Assembly (NCBI GenBank): GCA_001436895.1
Contig: JQAY01000009.1
Coordinates: forward strand, 690-64,689
Reading direction: 5' to 3'
Length of the DNA: 64,000 bases
DNA from: Weissella confusa
GTDB lineage: Bacteria > Bacillota > Bacilli > Lactobacillales > Lactobacillaceae
Of this stretch, positions 7,716-17,405 are shown piece by piece. The translations under genes were made by a program, and so were the position numbers. The notes under the pieces were generated by a model. The model saw only the letters and a program-made list of their open reading frames with translations, did no database searches and was not told the DNA's origin. Position 1 is the stretch's first letter, and the number at the start of each line of letters is the position of its first letter.

Positions 7716-8276
7716 CAAAATCACCTGATTTGTTAAGCGGGCATATCGCTGAAACTTTTCGACACCCGCTTTTTGCAAACGGCCAACGGTTTGATCAATG
7801 TGCTCGATTGTTGCGTCGACCGATTCAAATTCATGCTCACTATCGATGTAATACAAAATTTGCGGAATTAACGGCCCAATATCTCGTCCCTTGTAATAGA
7901 ACTGAATCCAACGACGCCCAGCGTGTAGTTCACCTGAGTAACGGCGCCTAATCTTGGCCGATTGACGTTTGAAAAAGCGTTTCATCGTGCCACACTCTGT
8001 CAATTTATGCATGATAAACGACATGATTATAAGTAAGCCGACAAATATCAAAACATCGACACGTGGCAAACCTTGCAGACGATAATCGACATCTAGTGGT
8101 GAATAAATCAGAATTGCCATCAAAATCACCGTGCTAGCCAATGTGCCAACCAGCGTTGTGACTTGCTTAACCCGTTTTTGGAGCCTAAAAATCTTGTTGG
8201 TGGTTACTTGGCGGCGCTTCATGTGATGCTCACGCAACTTCATGTGTGCCACTAATTGTTCGTCATATGGTGTCAT
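7713..8276 (-). CDS. Membrane protein of glycosyltransferase locus
   Basis: A protein of about 187 residues of unknown function. The basic N-terminal region is followed by two hydrophobic segments (about residues 40-63 and 75-95) and a soluble C-terminal part with ELHAGRRWIQFYYKGRDIG. I start it at 8276 because GGGG sits 6 nt upstream; an ATG at 8288 without a ribosome site is the alternative. It overlaps the preceding gene by 14 bp, so the genes are translationally coupled. Its stop (TGA, 7713-7715) looks premature, because an in-frame PNPOx-like domain follows directly. The role is presumably accessory to polysaccharide synthesis or export, by context only. Confidence 0.7.
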   Translation of the reverse strand: MTPYDEQLVAHMKLREHHMKRRQVTTNKIFRLQKRVKQVTTLVGTLASTVILMAILIYSPLDVDYRLQGLPRVDVLIFVGLLIIMSFIMHKLTECGTMKRFFKRQSAKIRRRYSGELHAGRRWIQFYYKGRDIGPLIPQILYYIDSEHEFESVDATIEHIDQTVGRLQKAGVEKFQRYARLTNQVIL

Positions 8277-8820
8277 AGTCATCCCCATCAGCTATTTCAA
8301 AATACTTAAAGCGGTCTCGTAATTCATATGTTTCCACGTCGTCATAACCGACCACACGGATACTTTGACGATTTGTCCTGAACGCTTGCGGACCATATTT
8401 CGTGTCGTACATTTCTTCGGCTAAACTGACGCGATACGCAACCCGATCGGCATTAACTGTCAACACATCTTGGTCACGCTTCTCGCGATATTGATTAATC
8501 AAATACAGCACAAAGAAAATAATCACGAAGAATAACGCCATATCCATAAAGAATTTTGTCGCAAATTCCCACATCTTAAACCCTTCTGTATATGACCAGA
8601 TGGCATGCCCTTTTTGAATGTATTTGGCAATCATTGTCTTAACCGTTATGTAGACCGGTAATAACATGAAAAACAGCCCGATTATCGCTAAGAGTGCTTG
8701 CCAAATTTTAGTGATTAACCGACCTTTACCGAAAAACCAGTCAATCGTGATGTCATTTTCAGTTGATTCGTGTGTAATGTATGCCGGCTTTGCACACTTC
8801 TGATTTCGTCTAGTTAGCAT
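8263..8820 (-). CDS. Two-TM membrane protein next to processive glycosyltransferase
   Basis: A 185-residue protein with two clear transmembrane segments (about residues 37-60 and 90-112) and a charged soluble C-terminal half. The start at 8820 has GAGGAG 7 nt upstream and overlaps the glycosyltransferase stop by 11 bp, so translation is coupled. Size, topology and position resemble the small PgaD/IcaD accessory proteins that partner PgaC-type synthases, but I see no diagnostic motif, so this is only positional inference. Confidence 0.7.
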   Translation of the reverse strand: MLTRRNQKCAKPAYITHESTENDITIDWFFGKGRLITKIWQALLAIIGLFFMLLPVYITVKTMIAKYIQKGHAIWSYTEGFKMWEFATKFFMDMALFFVIIFFVLYLINQYREKRDQDVLTVNADRVAYRVSLAEEMYDTKYGPQAFRTNRQSIRVVGYDDVETYELRDRFKYFEIADGDDYDTI

Positions 8821-10135
8821 GGCTTATCTCCTCATTAATCGTGTCGAGACTCTTTGAACGCTCTGGTGACTTCCAAACGCCACCTTCATCACCCGTGAGC
8901 ACTTTCAAAAATGTTGGGATAAACTCCGTCACCATCGCTGCCGTGTTCACCATCCAGTACACCAATAGGTACCACGGCAAAAACAATAGGTACTTTAATG
9001 TCTTACCGCCGTCATTCATGTAATATGCCAAAATGCCTTGCACGACGCCGACGGCAACTTCAATCGTGACAAACATCGCCGTCATATACCAGCCATGCAC
9101 GAAGCGCTCCCAATTACCTGTGAATAGGAAATACGCTTCTAATGCTAAGAATAAAAACATTGATATCCAATAGAAGAAACTCCAGACAATACTGAAGGCA
9201 TAATCAATAATAATTGGCATAGTGGCGAGATTCTTAATTGGATGCTTCAATAATGACCCTGTTTTAGTCAGCAAGACATAAATACCGCCTGACGCCCAAC
9301 GACGGCGTTGCTTGAACATTGCGCGTAAGTTTTCTGGCATATCTAAGAAGAAGCGAATGTGCGGTGCGAATAAGGCTTGCCACCCATTCGTTTGTATATC
9401 CCAAGCAATCGCAATATCTTCCGTTGGTTGCTCTGCTTGGAAGCCACCAACATCGAAAACAGCTGCTTTGCGGTACATCGTATTGGCACCGGAAAAGGCA
9501 AATAAGCCACCATACGCCATTTGTGATCGCTTAATCATACCGACAATTGAATTTAATTCATTCATCTGCACCAAGGCCGTTAATGTTGTGCGGTTTGAAA
9601 CCAGCATATTTCCCGTTACTGCCCCAACATTTTGCCCACCTTCACGTTTGAAATAAGACATGTATTTCCATAAGGCGTCCGTTTCAGGCTTGGTATCCGC
9701 ATCGTTAGACAGAATAAATTCTCCTCGTGCATAACCAAGGGCAATATTGTATCCATGCGCTTTACCGCGGTTATCAACGACCGTTAGGACACGTAATTTG
9801 CTAGGAAAACGCACTTGCAACTGGCTTAGGATTTCACCTGTCGCATCAGTCGAGCCATCGTTAATCACTAAAATTTCATAGCAATGATCCGGATAATTCA
9901 GTTGCGTCGCCAAATACACAATGGTTGACGCAATTGAGTCTTCCTCATTATGTGCAGGAACAAAAATACTGACAAATGGCGGTTCACCTTCAAAGTATGC
10001 TGGCAATTGTCGGCGCTCGTTAAATACGCGTTGATAAATACTTGAAATGATAAACGCAATGCCCCCAACAATTGGGTATGACACTAGCACCAATACCAGA
10101 AAATCAACAACATGGTTGAATATCCAATCATACAT
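8810..10135 (-). CDS. Processive family-2 glycosyltransferase, PgaC/IcaA-like
   Basis: A 441-residue membrane-bound GT2 polymerase, likely making a beta-linked polysaccharide such as poly-N-acetylglucosamine from a UDP-sugar. All processive GT2 motifs are visible: VINDGSTD (first Asp), SNDADTKPE (DxD), TEDIAIAWD (TED general base), and QRRRWASGG (QxxRW, product binding). There is one hydrophobic segment near the N-terminus and three to four after residue 300, forming the membrane channel. The start at 10135 follows GGAGGT; an upstream GTG would sit inside that ribosome site. It is the first gene of a three-gene, overlapping operon. Product identity (PNAG, hyaluronan-like or cellulose-like) cannot be read from motifs alone. 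Confidence 0.85.
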   Translation of the reverse strand: MYDWIFNHVVDFLVLVLVSYPIVGGIAFIISSIYQRVFNERRQLPAYFEGEPPFVSIFVPAHNEEDSIASTIVYLATQLNYPDHCYEILVINDGSTDATGEILSQLQVRFPSKLRVLTVVDNRGKAHGYNIALGYARGEFILSNDADTKPETDALWKYMSYFKREGGQNVGAVTGNMLVSNRTTLTALVQMNELNSIVGMIKRSQMAYGGLFAFSGANTMYRKAAVFDVGGFQAEQPTEDIAIAWDIQTNGWQALFAPHIRFFLDMPENLRAMFKQRRRWASGGIYVLLTKTGSLLKHPIKNLATMPIIIDYAFSIVWSFFYWISMFLFLALEAYFLFTGNWERFVHGWYMTAMFVTIEVAVGVVQGILAYYMNDGGKTLKYLLFLPWYLLVYWMVNTAAMVTEFIPTFLKVLTGDEGGVWKSPERSKSLDTINEEISHAN

Positions 10136-10263
10136 AATCCTGTACACCTCCGTTCATTAATAGGTTGGTTGTCCTCATAGTTAAACATCAATGTGACAAA
10201 GACCTTCTGAAATTCCAGATATCAACACAACATCGTGTCCGTTCTTGGATATTTTTTGATATT

Positions 10264-10292
10264 AAAAAAGAGGCGCCGTTACAGCACCTCTT
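10264..10292 (-). terminator. Terminator of yhaO-yhaN-yhaM operon
   Basis: AAGAGGCGC and GCACCTCTT (10268-10276, 10284-10292) pair with one mismatch. Six T's follow on the minus strand. It begins 9 bp after the yhaM stop. Confidence 0.82.
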
Positions 10293-10300
10293 GGTCTTTC

Positions 10301-11251
10301 TTATTTGGTTGGTTTGTAGATGGCACGGTTATCCAACGCCCATTGACGTTGTGAAAACTCGCCAGGTTCAGTTTCGGCCAAAGCGTTATCAAAGCTTTGA
10401 ATATTAGCATCCAATTCATCAAGTTGGTGCAAAATGTTCGCTTCCTTAACGACTGGACGAACTGGTGAGCCATACTCCATCAACCCGTGGTGCGCCAAAA
10501 CAGTGTGACGCAACAACAGCATTTCTTCACTGTACAAATCCATCTTCATTTCATTGGCAGCTAAGACAATTTGCTCGTCAATCAAGACGATGTGGCCAAT
10601 TAGATTGCCGGCCGTCGTATATTGTGTGGCGATTGGTCCGGTCAATTCAATCACCTTGCCCAAATCGTGTAGCAAAGCACCGGCATATAGCAGACTCGCA
10701 TCCAAACCAGGATACTGCTTCACGACTGCTTGCGCCAAATGCACGATTGAGAGTGTGTGGAAGCCCAAACCACCTGCAAACGCGTGGTGATTACTCTTGG
10801 CAGCTGGGTACTTGTAGAACTGGTCGTGGTACTTCGCAAGCAAGTGACGGACAATACGTTGCCACGTGGCATTCGTAATTTGGAATAAAATCGCTGAGAC
10901 TTCTTCTTCCATTTCGGAAGCCTTCATTGGCGCAGCACTCATAAAGTCGGCTGGGTCTTGTGGTTCACCAGCATGCGTTGGACGCAATGACAATACCTTC
11001 AATTGTGGCTTGTCTTGAAAAACCTGACGAACTGCCGTCATAAAGACAACCATACCACTCTTCAATGTGTTCGCTTCTTCTTGCGTCGCATCCCACTTCA
11101 TACCACGGATTTCCATTGAACGGTCTGCCACTGAAACGGCCAAGTATCGCTTACCTTGTTGGGTCACGCGCGGATCAACTTCCTTCAACAGAACGTAAAT
11201 CTCCATGCGTTCATCAACTTGATATTCTTTTAATTGTTTTGCTTTTGTCAT
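10301..11251 (-). CDS. yhaM: 3'-5' exoribonuclease YhaM family (OB-fold + HD domain)
   Basis: A 316-residue protein of the YhaM family, a 3'-5' exoribonuclease that trims short RNAs. The N-terminal part (about residues 8-90) fits the OB-fold RNA-binding domain. The HD hydrolase domain follows, with HTLSIVHLAQAV, ALLHDLGKVIELTG (the HD pair) and HTVLAHHGLMEYGSP. The ATG overlaps the stop of the upstream ATPase gene by 3 bp (ATGA), so translation is coupled. It is the last gene of the yhaO-yhaN-yhaM operon, an arrangement common in Bacillales and Lactobacillales. Length is normal. Confidence 0.93.
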   Translation of the reverse strand: MTKAKQLKEYQVDERMEIYVLLKEVDPRVTQQGKRYLAVSVADRSMEIRGMKWDATQEEANTLKSGMVVFMTAVRQVFQDKPQLKVLSLRPTHAGEPQDPADFMSAAPMKASEMEEEVSAILFQITNATWQRIVRHLLAKYHDQFYKYPAAKSNHHAFAGGLGFHTLSIVHLAQAVVKQYPGLDASLLYAGALLHDLGKVIELTGPIATQYTTAGNLIGHIVLIDEQIVLAANEMKMDLYSEEMLLLRHTVLAHHGLMEYGSPVRPVVKEANILHQLDELDANIQSFDNALAETEPGEFSQRQWALDNRAIYKPTK

Positions 11252-13575
11252 TTCGAAGCCCCCTTTAATTCGTTCAAATCCAACACGTTGTCCGCAGCGA
11301 CTTGGTGTGCCGTGAAGTACAAGACTTGTTGGTGGTTGCCCGCCATTTCTTGCAGCATATCAATCATAGCTTGGCGGCGTTCACGATCGAAATCAACAAA
11401 CGCATCATCAATCAACAGCGGCCATTGAATACTTTCTTTTACCGCTTGCACGAATGCCAAACGCAACGCAACATAAACTTGCTCCGCTGCACCCTTCGAC
11501 AACTGACTAACATTGAAAACTGCCCCATCATGACGCGTTACTATAATTAAAGTCTTTGTTTGTGAAATTTGCGTATAGTTTCCTTGCGTTAAGCGTTGCA
11601 ACAAATCGCCGGCATAGTGAATCAATTGTGGGAATCGGTCACCGATGGCAGCATCCAAGGTTTTCGCCACCCATTCATTCGCCAGGCGGTTCACGAAATA
11701 AGCCTTCAAATCAGCCGTAATAGCTGCGGTTTGGTCAGCGATTTGCTGTTGTTGGGTTTCGATTGACGTATCCGTCATCAAACGTTGTTGTTGCGCTTCC
11801 AATCGCGCCAACGTTTGTTGCACGTCATTCACTTCTTCTTGCAAACGCAATGCTACCGCTGATGGATCAGTGTCATCAACTGTTTCACTAGCCGTTGCTA
11901 ATGCGTTCAAATCAGCATCCCCAAGTTGTCCACGCAACAAGTCAGCTTCTTGCATCATTGCTTGGGTGCGTGCTGCTAGTTCACGTTGTTGCAACAGTTC
12001 ACCAACGGATGTGACACCCAACACTTGCAGCAACTCATTCAATCGTTGTTGCAACTTCGCCTTTTGCACCACTTGCTGGTCAGCCGTGCGGTTATTCGCC
12101 CGCAACTCAGCTAACTTTTGACGATAATCACTTTCAGACAATTGGTATCCCAACCAAGCCAACTTCTCTTCCAACGCCTTATGTTGCGGCATCACGGCTT
12201 GTTGCGCAGCCATCAAATCAGCTAGCTGTTGCGCCATTTGATGACCCAAACGCACATCAGGTTGCGCATTCAACACCATTTCTGGTGTCATGTCACCGTA
12301 TTCGGCTGGCAAATCAGTCGATGCCGTCACGCGCTTAGGCAACTTGAAGAACAGGAATGCCCCAATTGCACCTAATAGGATAATCGCTAAGATTCCTGGC
12401 AACACTTGGTGACCAAGCATTAATCCTAGCCCAGCGACAATTCCAAACGCGATGGCCCCAATGCCGGCACGTTGATATTGGCCAGAAACGGCGATTTGTG
12501 GCCCACCCTGTAGCTGGTTCACTTGGAATGGCGTGAGTTCTGGTGGAAAGACTCGCCAACGGTACTTCGCCAGCAACAAACTCGTTTGGTTTTGAATATC
12601 AGCTTGGCGACGAGCGGCTTCACGTTGTTGTTGATTCAATTGTTCCAACGCATTAACCGCTTGGGTAGCGGCATCCAACTGTTCATCAAATACCGTCGCT
12701 TCAACCGACACCGTTTCTAGCGCTAATAATTGTTGTTGCACCTGCTCTGCTTCGTCGGCTAGTCGCGTATCGATTGGCTCTGGTGCATCTGCAAGTTGGG
12801 CTGTTAGTTGTTGCCAGCGTTGATAAATCGGCACCAACTGCTGTTGCTTAGCCTGTGATGACAAATCGGTTGACAGATTGCGTTGGCGCTCCGTTAGCTT
12901 GGCCAAACGCGCTTGGGCCGCCTGTTGTTGCTCAGATAGTGCGCGTAATGAAGGACGTGTTGCAATCGCGGTTTGCAAGTTATCTTGAGCGATTTGCAAG
13001 GTTTGAAGCGCTTCGTTGATCGGACGACGCGCTGTTTTGGTGACCCCGAATTGGCTCACCGCCTCTTGCTCCCATTGATTTGCAATCGTTAACCATTGTT
13101 CTGACCCTGGGGTCGCCAACAAACGCAAGTGTTCCGCAAATTCGTCAGGTCGTAGCGCAAAGATTTGCGTTAGCGCATCCTGATCGAAACTAAATACCGC
13201 TTGGTACAAGTCACGGTCAACCGGTCCTAACAACTCAGTTAGCATCCCCTCTGGGTCTGCAAATTCTTGTTGCGTCTCAACGGCTACCAAGCGCGTTGTG
13301 GTTTGCGTACGTCCTAACCGCGTCAGTTCATATGTCGTGCCATTCACTTCAAATTGCAGATGACCACCATAAGGTCCCTGCTCAAGCGGTTCGTAAGTAT
13401 TGACCTTACGCCCTTTAGCTTGCGGGAATCCGAACAGCATCCCCAACAAGAATTGGTGCAAGGTTGTTTTACCCGCTTCATTCAGCCCTTGAACAACCTG
13501 TAAGCCATCCACGAAATCAAAACGTTGCTGTTGCCATTGACCAAATCCGACAATGGTTGCATTTTTAATCCACAT
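11248..13575 (-). CDS. yhaN: YhaN-like SMC/Rad50-type ATPase with membrane segments
   Basis: A 775-residue ABC-type ATPase related to SbcC/Rad50, likely partnering the phosphoesterase encoded upstream. Walker A is GLNEAGKTT (residues 30-38). Long glutamine-rich coiled coils follow, interrupted at about 380-425 by two hydrophobic segments (IAFGIVAGLGLML and IILLGAIGAFLFF). The signature region LSKGAAEQVYVALRLAF and Walker B LLIDDAFVDFD are near the C-terminus. I place the start at 13575, which has AGGGGG upstream and overlaps the yhaO stop; an in-frame start 14 codons upstream lacks support. The embedded membrane hairpin is typical of YhaN and not of true SbcC. Confidence 0.88.
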   Translation of the reverse strand: MWIKNATIVGFGQWQQQRFDFVDGLQVVQGLNEAGKTTLHQFLLGMLFGFPQAKGRKVNTYEPLEQGPYGGHLQFEVNGTTYELTRLGRTQTTTRLVAVETQQEFADPEGMLTELLGPVDRDLYQAVFSFDQDALTQIFALRPDEFAEHLRLLATPGSEQWLTIANQWEQEAVSQFGVTKTARRPINEALQTLQIAQDNLQTAIATRPSLRALSEQQQAAQARLAKLTERQRNLSTDLSSQAKQQQLVPIYQRWQQLTAQLADAPEPIDTRLADEAEQVQQQLLALETVSVEATVFDEQLDAATQAVNALEQLNQQQREAARRQADIQNQTSLLLAKYRWRVFPPELTPFQVNQLQGGPQIAVSGQYQRAGIGAIAFGIVAGLGLMLGHQVLPGILAIILLGAIGAFLFFKLPKRVTASTDLPAEYGDMTPEMVLNAQPDVRLGHQMAQQLADLMAAQQAVMPQHKALEEKLAWLGYQLSESDYRQKLAELRANNRTADQQVVQKAKLQQRLNELLQVLGVTSVGELLQQRELAARTQAMMQEADLLRGQLGDADLNALATASETVDDTDPSAVALRLQEEVNDVQQTLARLEAQQQRLMTDTSIETQQQQIADQTAAITADLKAYFVNRLANEWVAKTLDAAIGDRFPQLIHYAGDLLQRLTQGNYTQISQTKTLIIVTRHDGAVFNVSQLSKGAAEQVYVALRLAFVQAVKESIQWPLLIDDAFVDFDRERRQAMIDMLQEMAGNHQQVLYFTAHQVAADNVLDLNELKGASK

Positions 13576-14758
13576 CCGTTTGGCCCCCTTGTTCCGCAAC
13601 GCGTAGTTTTGTTTCAACTGCTTCTTTGAGTTCAGCCATCATGTCAGCTGACAAAAACGACGTCAAAATTGATGCGTCAGTCACCTGCTTCAATCCCAGG
13701 CGTTGTAATGTTTCAAAGTCAAAGACTGCATCAGCTGTTTCATCCCAATAATGTTGGTCTACCGCTGGCAATGTCGCTTTTAGCGGCGTGCTATCTAACC
13801 GCACATCAAACACATAGAACGCATCATTCGACTGTGACGCCCGCGTCAACGCTGCCACCAATTGGCCGTTTTCAATCATTGATAACAATTGTGGCTCATC
13901 AGTCTTTACTGTTAGTGACACCAACTCAAATTCTTCTGGCGTCCCTAATTCGCGACGGATTTGTGTCACTGCAGTATTTAAATCACCCATCAACGTGATG
14001 TCATGCGTTGCCCACACAATCGGTGCAACTGGTGTAAATTCTGGTACCAAGTGCGACCCTTGATTTTCAACCAAGTAGTAACCCTTAGTCCCACTTTCAT
14101 TGCGATTAAGTCCTTGCAAACTTCCTGAATAACCAACGAACGGTTCTGCCTGCAAGGTTTGACGCACGTGAATGTGCCCCAACGCCCAGTAGTCATAGTG
14201 ATGCGCTTGCAAATCACCCAAGCTGAATGGTGCATAATCCCCCGCCCCATCTTGTCCTACCGATCCGTGGTACATCCCAATGTGGAACGCCACACCAGGT
14301 AGCTTGTTTGGGAACTTAATTGCCATGTCTTCAGTAATATGGCGCGTTGTGTATGAGAACCCGGTGATGGCAACTTTCTCACCACCAGTTGTCGTTAACT
14401 GCGTTGTTGTGATGTCAGCTGGCAACACCGTGACATTCGCTGGCCAAACTGGCAATGCTTGCCAGTCTTGCACAAAATCGTGATTACCAAATCCCATGAC
14501 AACCGGAATATTTGCTTCATCCAAACGTTGCAAAGCCGTCACCAACGTCAATTGCGCACGTGTGTCAGGCGTCGTTGTATCAAATAAATCCCCCGCCAAC
14601 AAAACGAAATCCACCGATTCAGCGATGGCATCATCGACCAAGCGGGCCAACGCTGTTTCACTGGCCGTTTGCAAATTATTTTGTAGCCATGCCGGCACGT
14701 TAGCCAACCCCACAAACGGATTACCCAAGTGCAAATCGGCTGCGTGAATAAATTTCAT
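13565..14758 (-). CDS. yhaO: Metallophosphoesterase YhaO (SbcD-like)
   Basis: A 397-residue calcineurin-like phosphoesterase related to the SbcD/Mre11 nuclease. Metal-binding motifs are visible in order: DLHLGNPF (DxH), LLAGDLFD, GNHD and GHIH. Together with YhaN it probably forms a Rad50/Mre11-like nuclease complex whose cellular role is poorly defined. The start at 14758 gives the canonical MKFIHAADLHLG N-terminus and has GAGGAG upstream. It is the first gene of the operon and overlaps yhaN by 11 bp. Confidence 0.9.
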   Translation of the reverse strand: MKFIHAADLHLGNPFVGLANVPAWLQNNLQTASETALARLVDDAIAESVDFVLLAGDLFDTTTPDTRAQLTLVTALQRLDEANIPVVMGFGNHDFVQDWQALPVWPANVTVLPADITTTQLTTTGGEKVAITGFSYTTRHITEDMAIKFPNKLPGVAFHIGMYHGSVGQDGAGDYAPFSLGDLQAHHYDYWALGHIHVRQTLQAEPFVGYSGSLQGLNRNESGTKGYYLVENQGSHLVPEFTPVAPIVWATHDITLMGDLNTAVTQIRRELGTPEEFELVSLTVKTDEPQLLSMIENGQLVAALTRASQSNDAFYVFDVRLDSTPLKATLPAVDQHYWDETADAVFDFETLQRLGLKQVTDASILTSFLSADMMAELKEAVETKLRVAEQGGQTDVD

Positions 14759-14858
14759 GCGGTCCACCACTCCTCTTAAAGTCTTTGTGTTCTATTATCC
14801 CTGATTAGTCAATATTAGGAAATACCTAACATCGTTTCTTAACCTTTGCCCACAAGAA

Positions 14859-14887
14859 AAGGCGTCGCAAAATTTGCGACGCCTTTA
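14859..14887 (-). terminator. Terminator of the argR-pbp-yheA unit
   Basis: A perfect 14-bp stem (AAAGGCGTCGCAAA and its complement) with a single-base loop is followed by T's on both strands. It lies 10 bp after the yheA stop. Confidence 0.8.
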
Positions 14888-14896
14888 TCATATTGA

Positions 14897-15241
14897 TTAG
14901 TCTTGACCGTACAACTCAGCGATTGGCTTCGTGATGATGTTGTTGATTTCCATCAACGATTGGTTAACAGCTTGCTCAGCTTCCATCATCTTCTTCAAAG
15001 AATCGTGCTTGTCCATCTCACCAGCAATTTCTTGCCATTCTGCAACTTGCGCAGCTTCTGGCTCTTGACCAGCTTGCATTGCTTGGTTGATTTGCATTTG
15101 GGCAGCTTGGAAGCGTTGGAACACATCCTTAGCAGCCGCGTCGGCGTTCAATGCTTCAACTGCATCACGCAACGTCTTGTATTGAGCCGTCTCACGCAAA
15201 TCAGTAGCAACTGCGTTTACGTTGTCATAAATGTTAATCAT
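14897..15241 (-). CDS. yheA: YlbF/YmcA/YheA-family protein
   Basis: A 114-residue all-helical protein of the YlbF/YmcA/YheA family. It is rich in Ala, Gln and Glu, with heptad-like spacing, and closest in feel to B. subtilis YheA (UPF0342). YlbF and YmcA are RNA-maturation cofactors of RNase Y; YheA itself is uncharacterised, so function is not assigned. It lies 55 bp downstream of the penicillin-binding protein gene on the same strand, before a strong terminator, and is probably co-transcribed. Confidence 0.8.
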   Translation of the reverse strand: MINIYDNVNAVATDLRETAQYKTLRDAVEALNADAAAKDVFQRFQAAQMQINQAMQAGQEPEAAQVAEWQEIAGEMDKHDSLKKMMEAEQAVNQSLMEINNIITKPIAELYGQD

Positions 15242-15295
15242 ATTAATTAATATCCTTCTTTAAATTAGTATTTCCATTATCGCATACTTTGGGGC

Positions 15296-17404
15296 CTAAT
15301 TACCAAACAGACTTTGAATTCCTGACCATGCTGCTTGAGCACCGTCCTTCACATTTGACCACGCCTGACTTGCGCCATCCTTAATGTCTGATTGAATACC
15401 GTCAATGGCATTTGAGAAGCCATCTGATGATGAACTGCCACTAGTCTTTCCGTTTTCGCCAGTTACGGTGCTCATCTTTTGACGCACGCTCTTAACGCCG
15501 AATGCGGTTTGATCAGTGTTTGGAATTACTTGCTCCAGTGTCGTTTTCATCAACGGTCCGGCCGTCTGACCAAGCGATACCGGAATTGTTTCACCGTTAG
15601 CAGATGAATCGTAACCCGTCCAAGTTGTGACCACCACATCTGGTGTGTAAGCAATAGCCCATGAATCCGTCGCGTTCGTTGCCGTTGAATCGCTACCTGT
15701 TACCTCGGTCGTACCCGTCTTTCCGGCCACCGTGTAGCCATATGGATCAGCAGACTTTCCAGTTCCGTTCGTATAAACGCCCATCATCATTGACGTCATT
15801 TCATCAGCAACCTTCTTTGACCAAAGACGCGTTTGCTTTTCCTTTGCTGTGACAACCACCTTGCCGGAAGAATCAACAATCTTCGTGATGAAGTGACTTT
15901 GACTCATGACACCGTCGTTGGCAAAACTTGTGTAAGCTTGGGTCATTTGCAACGGTGTCACACCCTTTTGCAAACCACCGATTCCCATCGCCAAGTTCTT
16001 GTCGGACTTCTTCAATGGCAACCCAGCCTTAATTCCCGCATTGTATCCAACGGAAACACCCATTTGGTCGAGCAACCAAACAGCTGGAATGTTGTATGAA
16101 TTTTCAAGTGCGACGTACATTGGCACATCTTCACTGGTGTAATCCGCATAGTTCGATGGTGAATAACCATTCGTACCAAAACTAGTCTTCTCATTCTTCA
16201 ACTCGGAATCATATGAGAAACCACGTGATAATGATGGTGCATAATCAACGATCGGCTTAATCGTTGAACCTGGTGAACGATACATGCTGGTTGCGCGGTT
16301 GAAGCCACGGAAGACGTGTTCCCCACGTCCACCGACTACGGCACGCACCCCACCAGTTTTCGCATCCATGACCACTGACGCAGCTTGTGAATCACCACCA
16401 ATTGGGTTCAACCAACTGGTCTCATAATCATCCTGCAAGTTTTGTTGATCCGTTTGATTCAATGTCGTATAAATCTTGTACCCATCGTTCAAAATTTCTG
16501 ATTCCGTTAGGCCATATTTGTTAATCGCCTCATCAATAACCGCATCAAAGAAATATGGGTAATTGTAATTAGAATTATCAACATTGTGGTCGGTTGCACC
16601 AATGGCAGTAGCCGCATATTGATCCGCTTCTTTTTGGCTCAACTTCTTATCATTCACCAAGTTTTGCAAAACTTGATTACGACGATTCAACGCATTCTTA
16701 GGATAATTCAATGGATCATAACCGTTTGGCGACTGCAACATTCCAGCCAGCATCGCCCCTTGGGTCACTGACAAATCCGAAGCGTTAACCCCGAAATACT
16801 TCAAAGAAGCGTCCTGAATTCCCCAGACACCTTGACCAAAGTACGCATTATTCAAGTACATGGCCAAAATGTCGTGTTTTGAATATTCCTTTTCAACCTG
16901 AATCGCTAGGAACAACTCACGTATCTTACGTGTGATGGTTTGGTTTTGCGTCAAAAACGCATTTTTAACCAACTGTTGCGTAATGGTCGACCCACCAGCC
17001 GACGCATTGATACCACGAATGCGATACCAAACTGTCGTCAACCCACCACGAATCATACCGGTAACCGAGAATCCAGGTTCATGATAGAAATTACGATCCT
17101 CGGTTGCCAATACGGCATTCACAGCATTTGGTGAAATCTTATCAAAGGCGACATACGTTCCCTTTTGACCAGCAATTGAGCCAGCCTTATTATCTTTTAC
17201 ATCATATATTTCGGTGGATGATTGGAGTCGCGTTTTTAAGTCTGACACATCCGTTGTTTTGGCTTCGAAAGTTCCGAGAACACTAATCACCAATATCCCA
17301 GTCAGAATAAAAACACCTATCCAACGATTAATTTGGAATCGTGTCCAAAACGGTCCAAACTTGCGTCGTATCCACGCGAAAAATGCTTTCATTCGCATCA
17401 TCAT
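15296..17404 (-). CDS. Bifunctional class A penicillin-binding protein (PBP2A/1A-like)
   Basis: A 702-residue class A PBP that polymerises glycan strands and cross-links peptides outside the membrane. A short cytoplasmic N-terminus is followed by a TM helix (about residues 28-46). The GT51 glycosyltransferase domain has the catalytic glutamate E102 in ATEDRNFYHEPG. The transpeptidase motifs are S380-T-I-K383 (SxxK), S436-Y-N (SxN) and K562-T-G (KTG). The C-terminal 50 residues are Ser/Gly-rich and low in complexity. Its start is 1 bp after the argR stop, so it is read from the argR transcript, an unusual partner that may tie wall synthesis to that promoter. Confidence 0.92.
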   Translation of the reverse strand: MMMRMKAFFAWIRRKFGPFWTRFQINRWIGVFILTGILVISVLGTFEAKTTDVSDLKTRLQSSTEIYDVKDNKAGSIAGQKGTYVAFDKISPNAVNAVLATEDRNFYHEPGFSVTGMIRGGLTTVWYRIRGINASAGGSTITQQLVKNAFLTQNQTITRKIRELFLAIQVEKEYSKHDILAMYLNNAYFGQGVWGIQDASLKYFGVNASDLSVTQGAMLAGMLQSPNGYDPLNYPKNALNRRNQVLQNLVNDKKLSQKEADQYAATAIGATDHNVDNSNYNYPYFFDAVIDEAINKYGLTESEILNDGYKIYTTLNQTDQQNLQDDYETSWLNPIGGDSQAASVVMDAKTGGVRAVVGGRGEHVFRGFNRATSMYRSPGSTIKPIVDYAPSLSRGFSYDSELKNEKTSFGTNGYSPSNYADYTSEDVPMYVALENSYNIPAVWLLDQMGVSVGYNAGIKAGLPLKKSDKNLAMGIGGLQKGVTPLQMTQAYTSFANDGVMSQSHFITKIVDSSGKVVVTAKEKQTRLWSKKVADEMTSMMMGVYTNGTGKSADPYGYTVAGKTGTTEVTGSDSTATNATDSWAIAYTPDVVVTTWTGYDSSANGETIPVSLGQTAGPLMKTTLEQVIPNTDQTAFGVKSVRQKMSTVTGENGKTSGSSSSDGFSNAIDGIQSDIKDGASQAWSNVKDGAQAAWSGIQSLFGN

Positions 17405-17405
17405 A

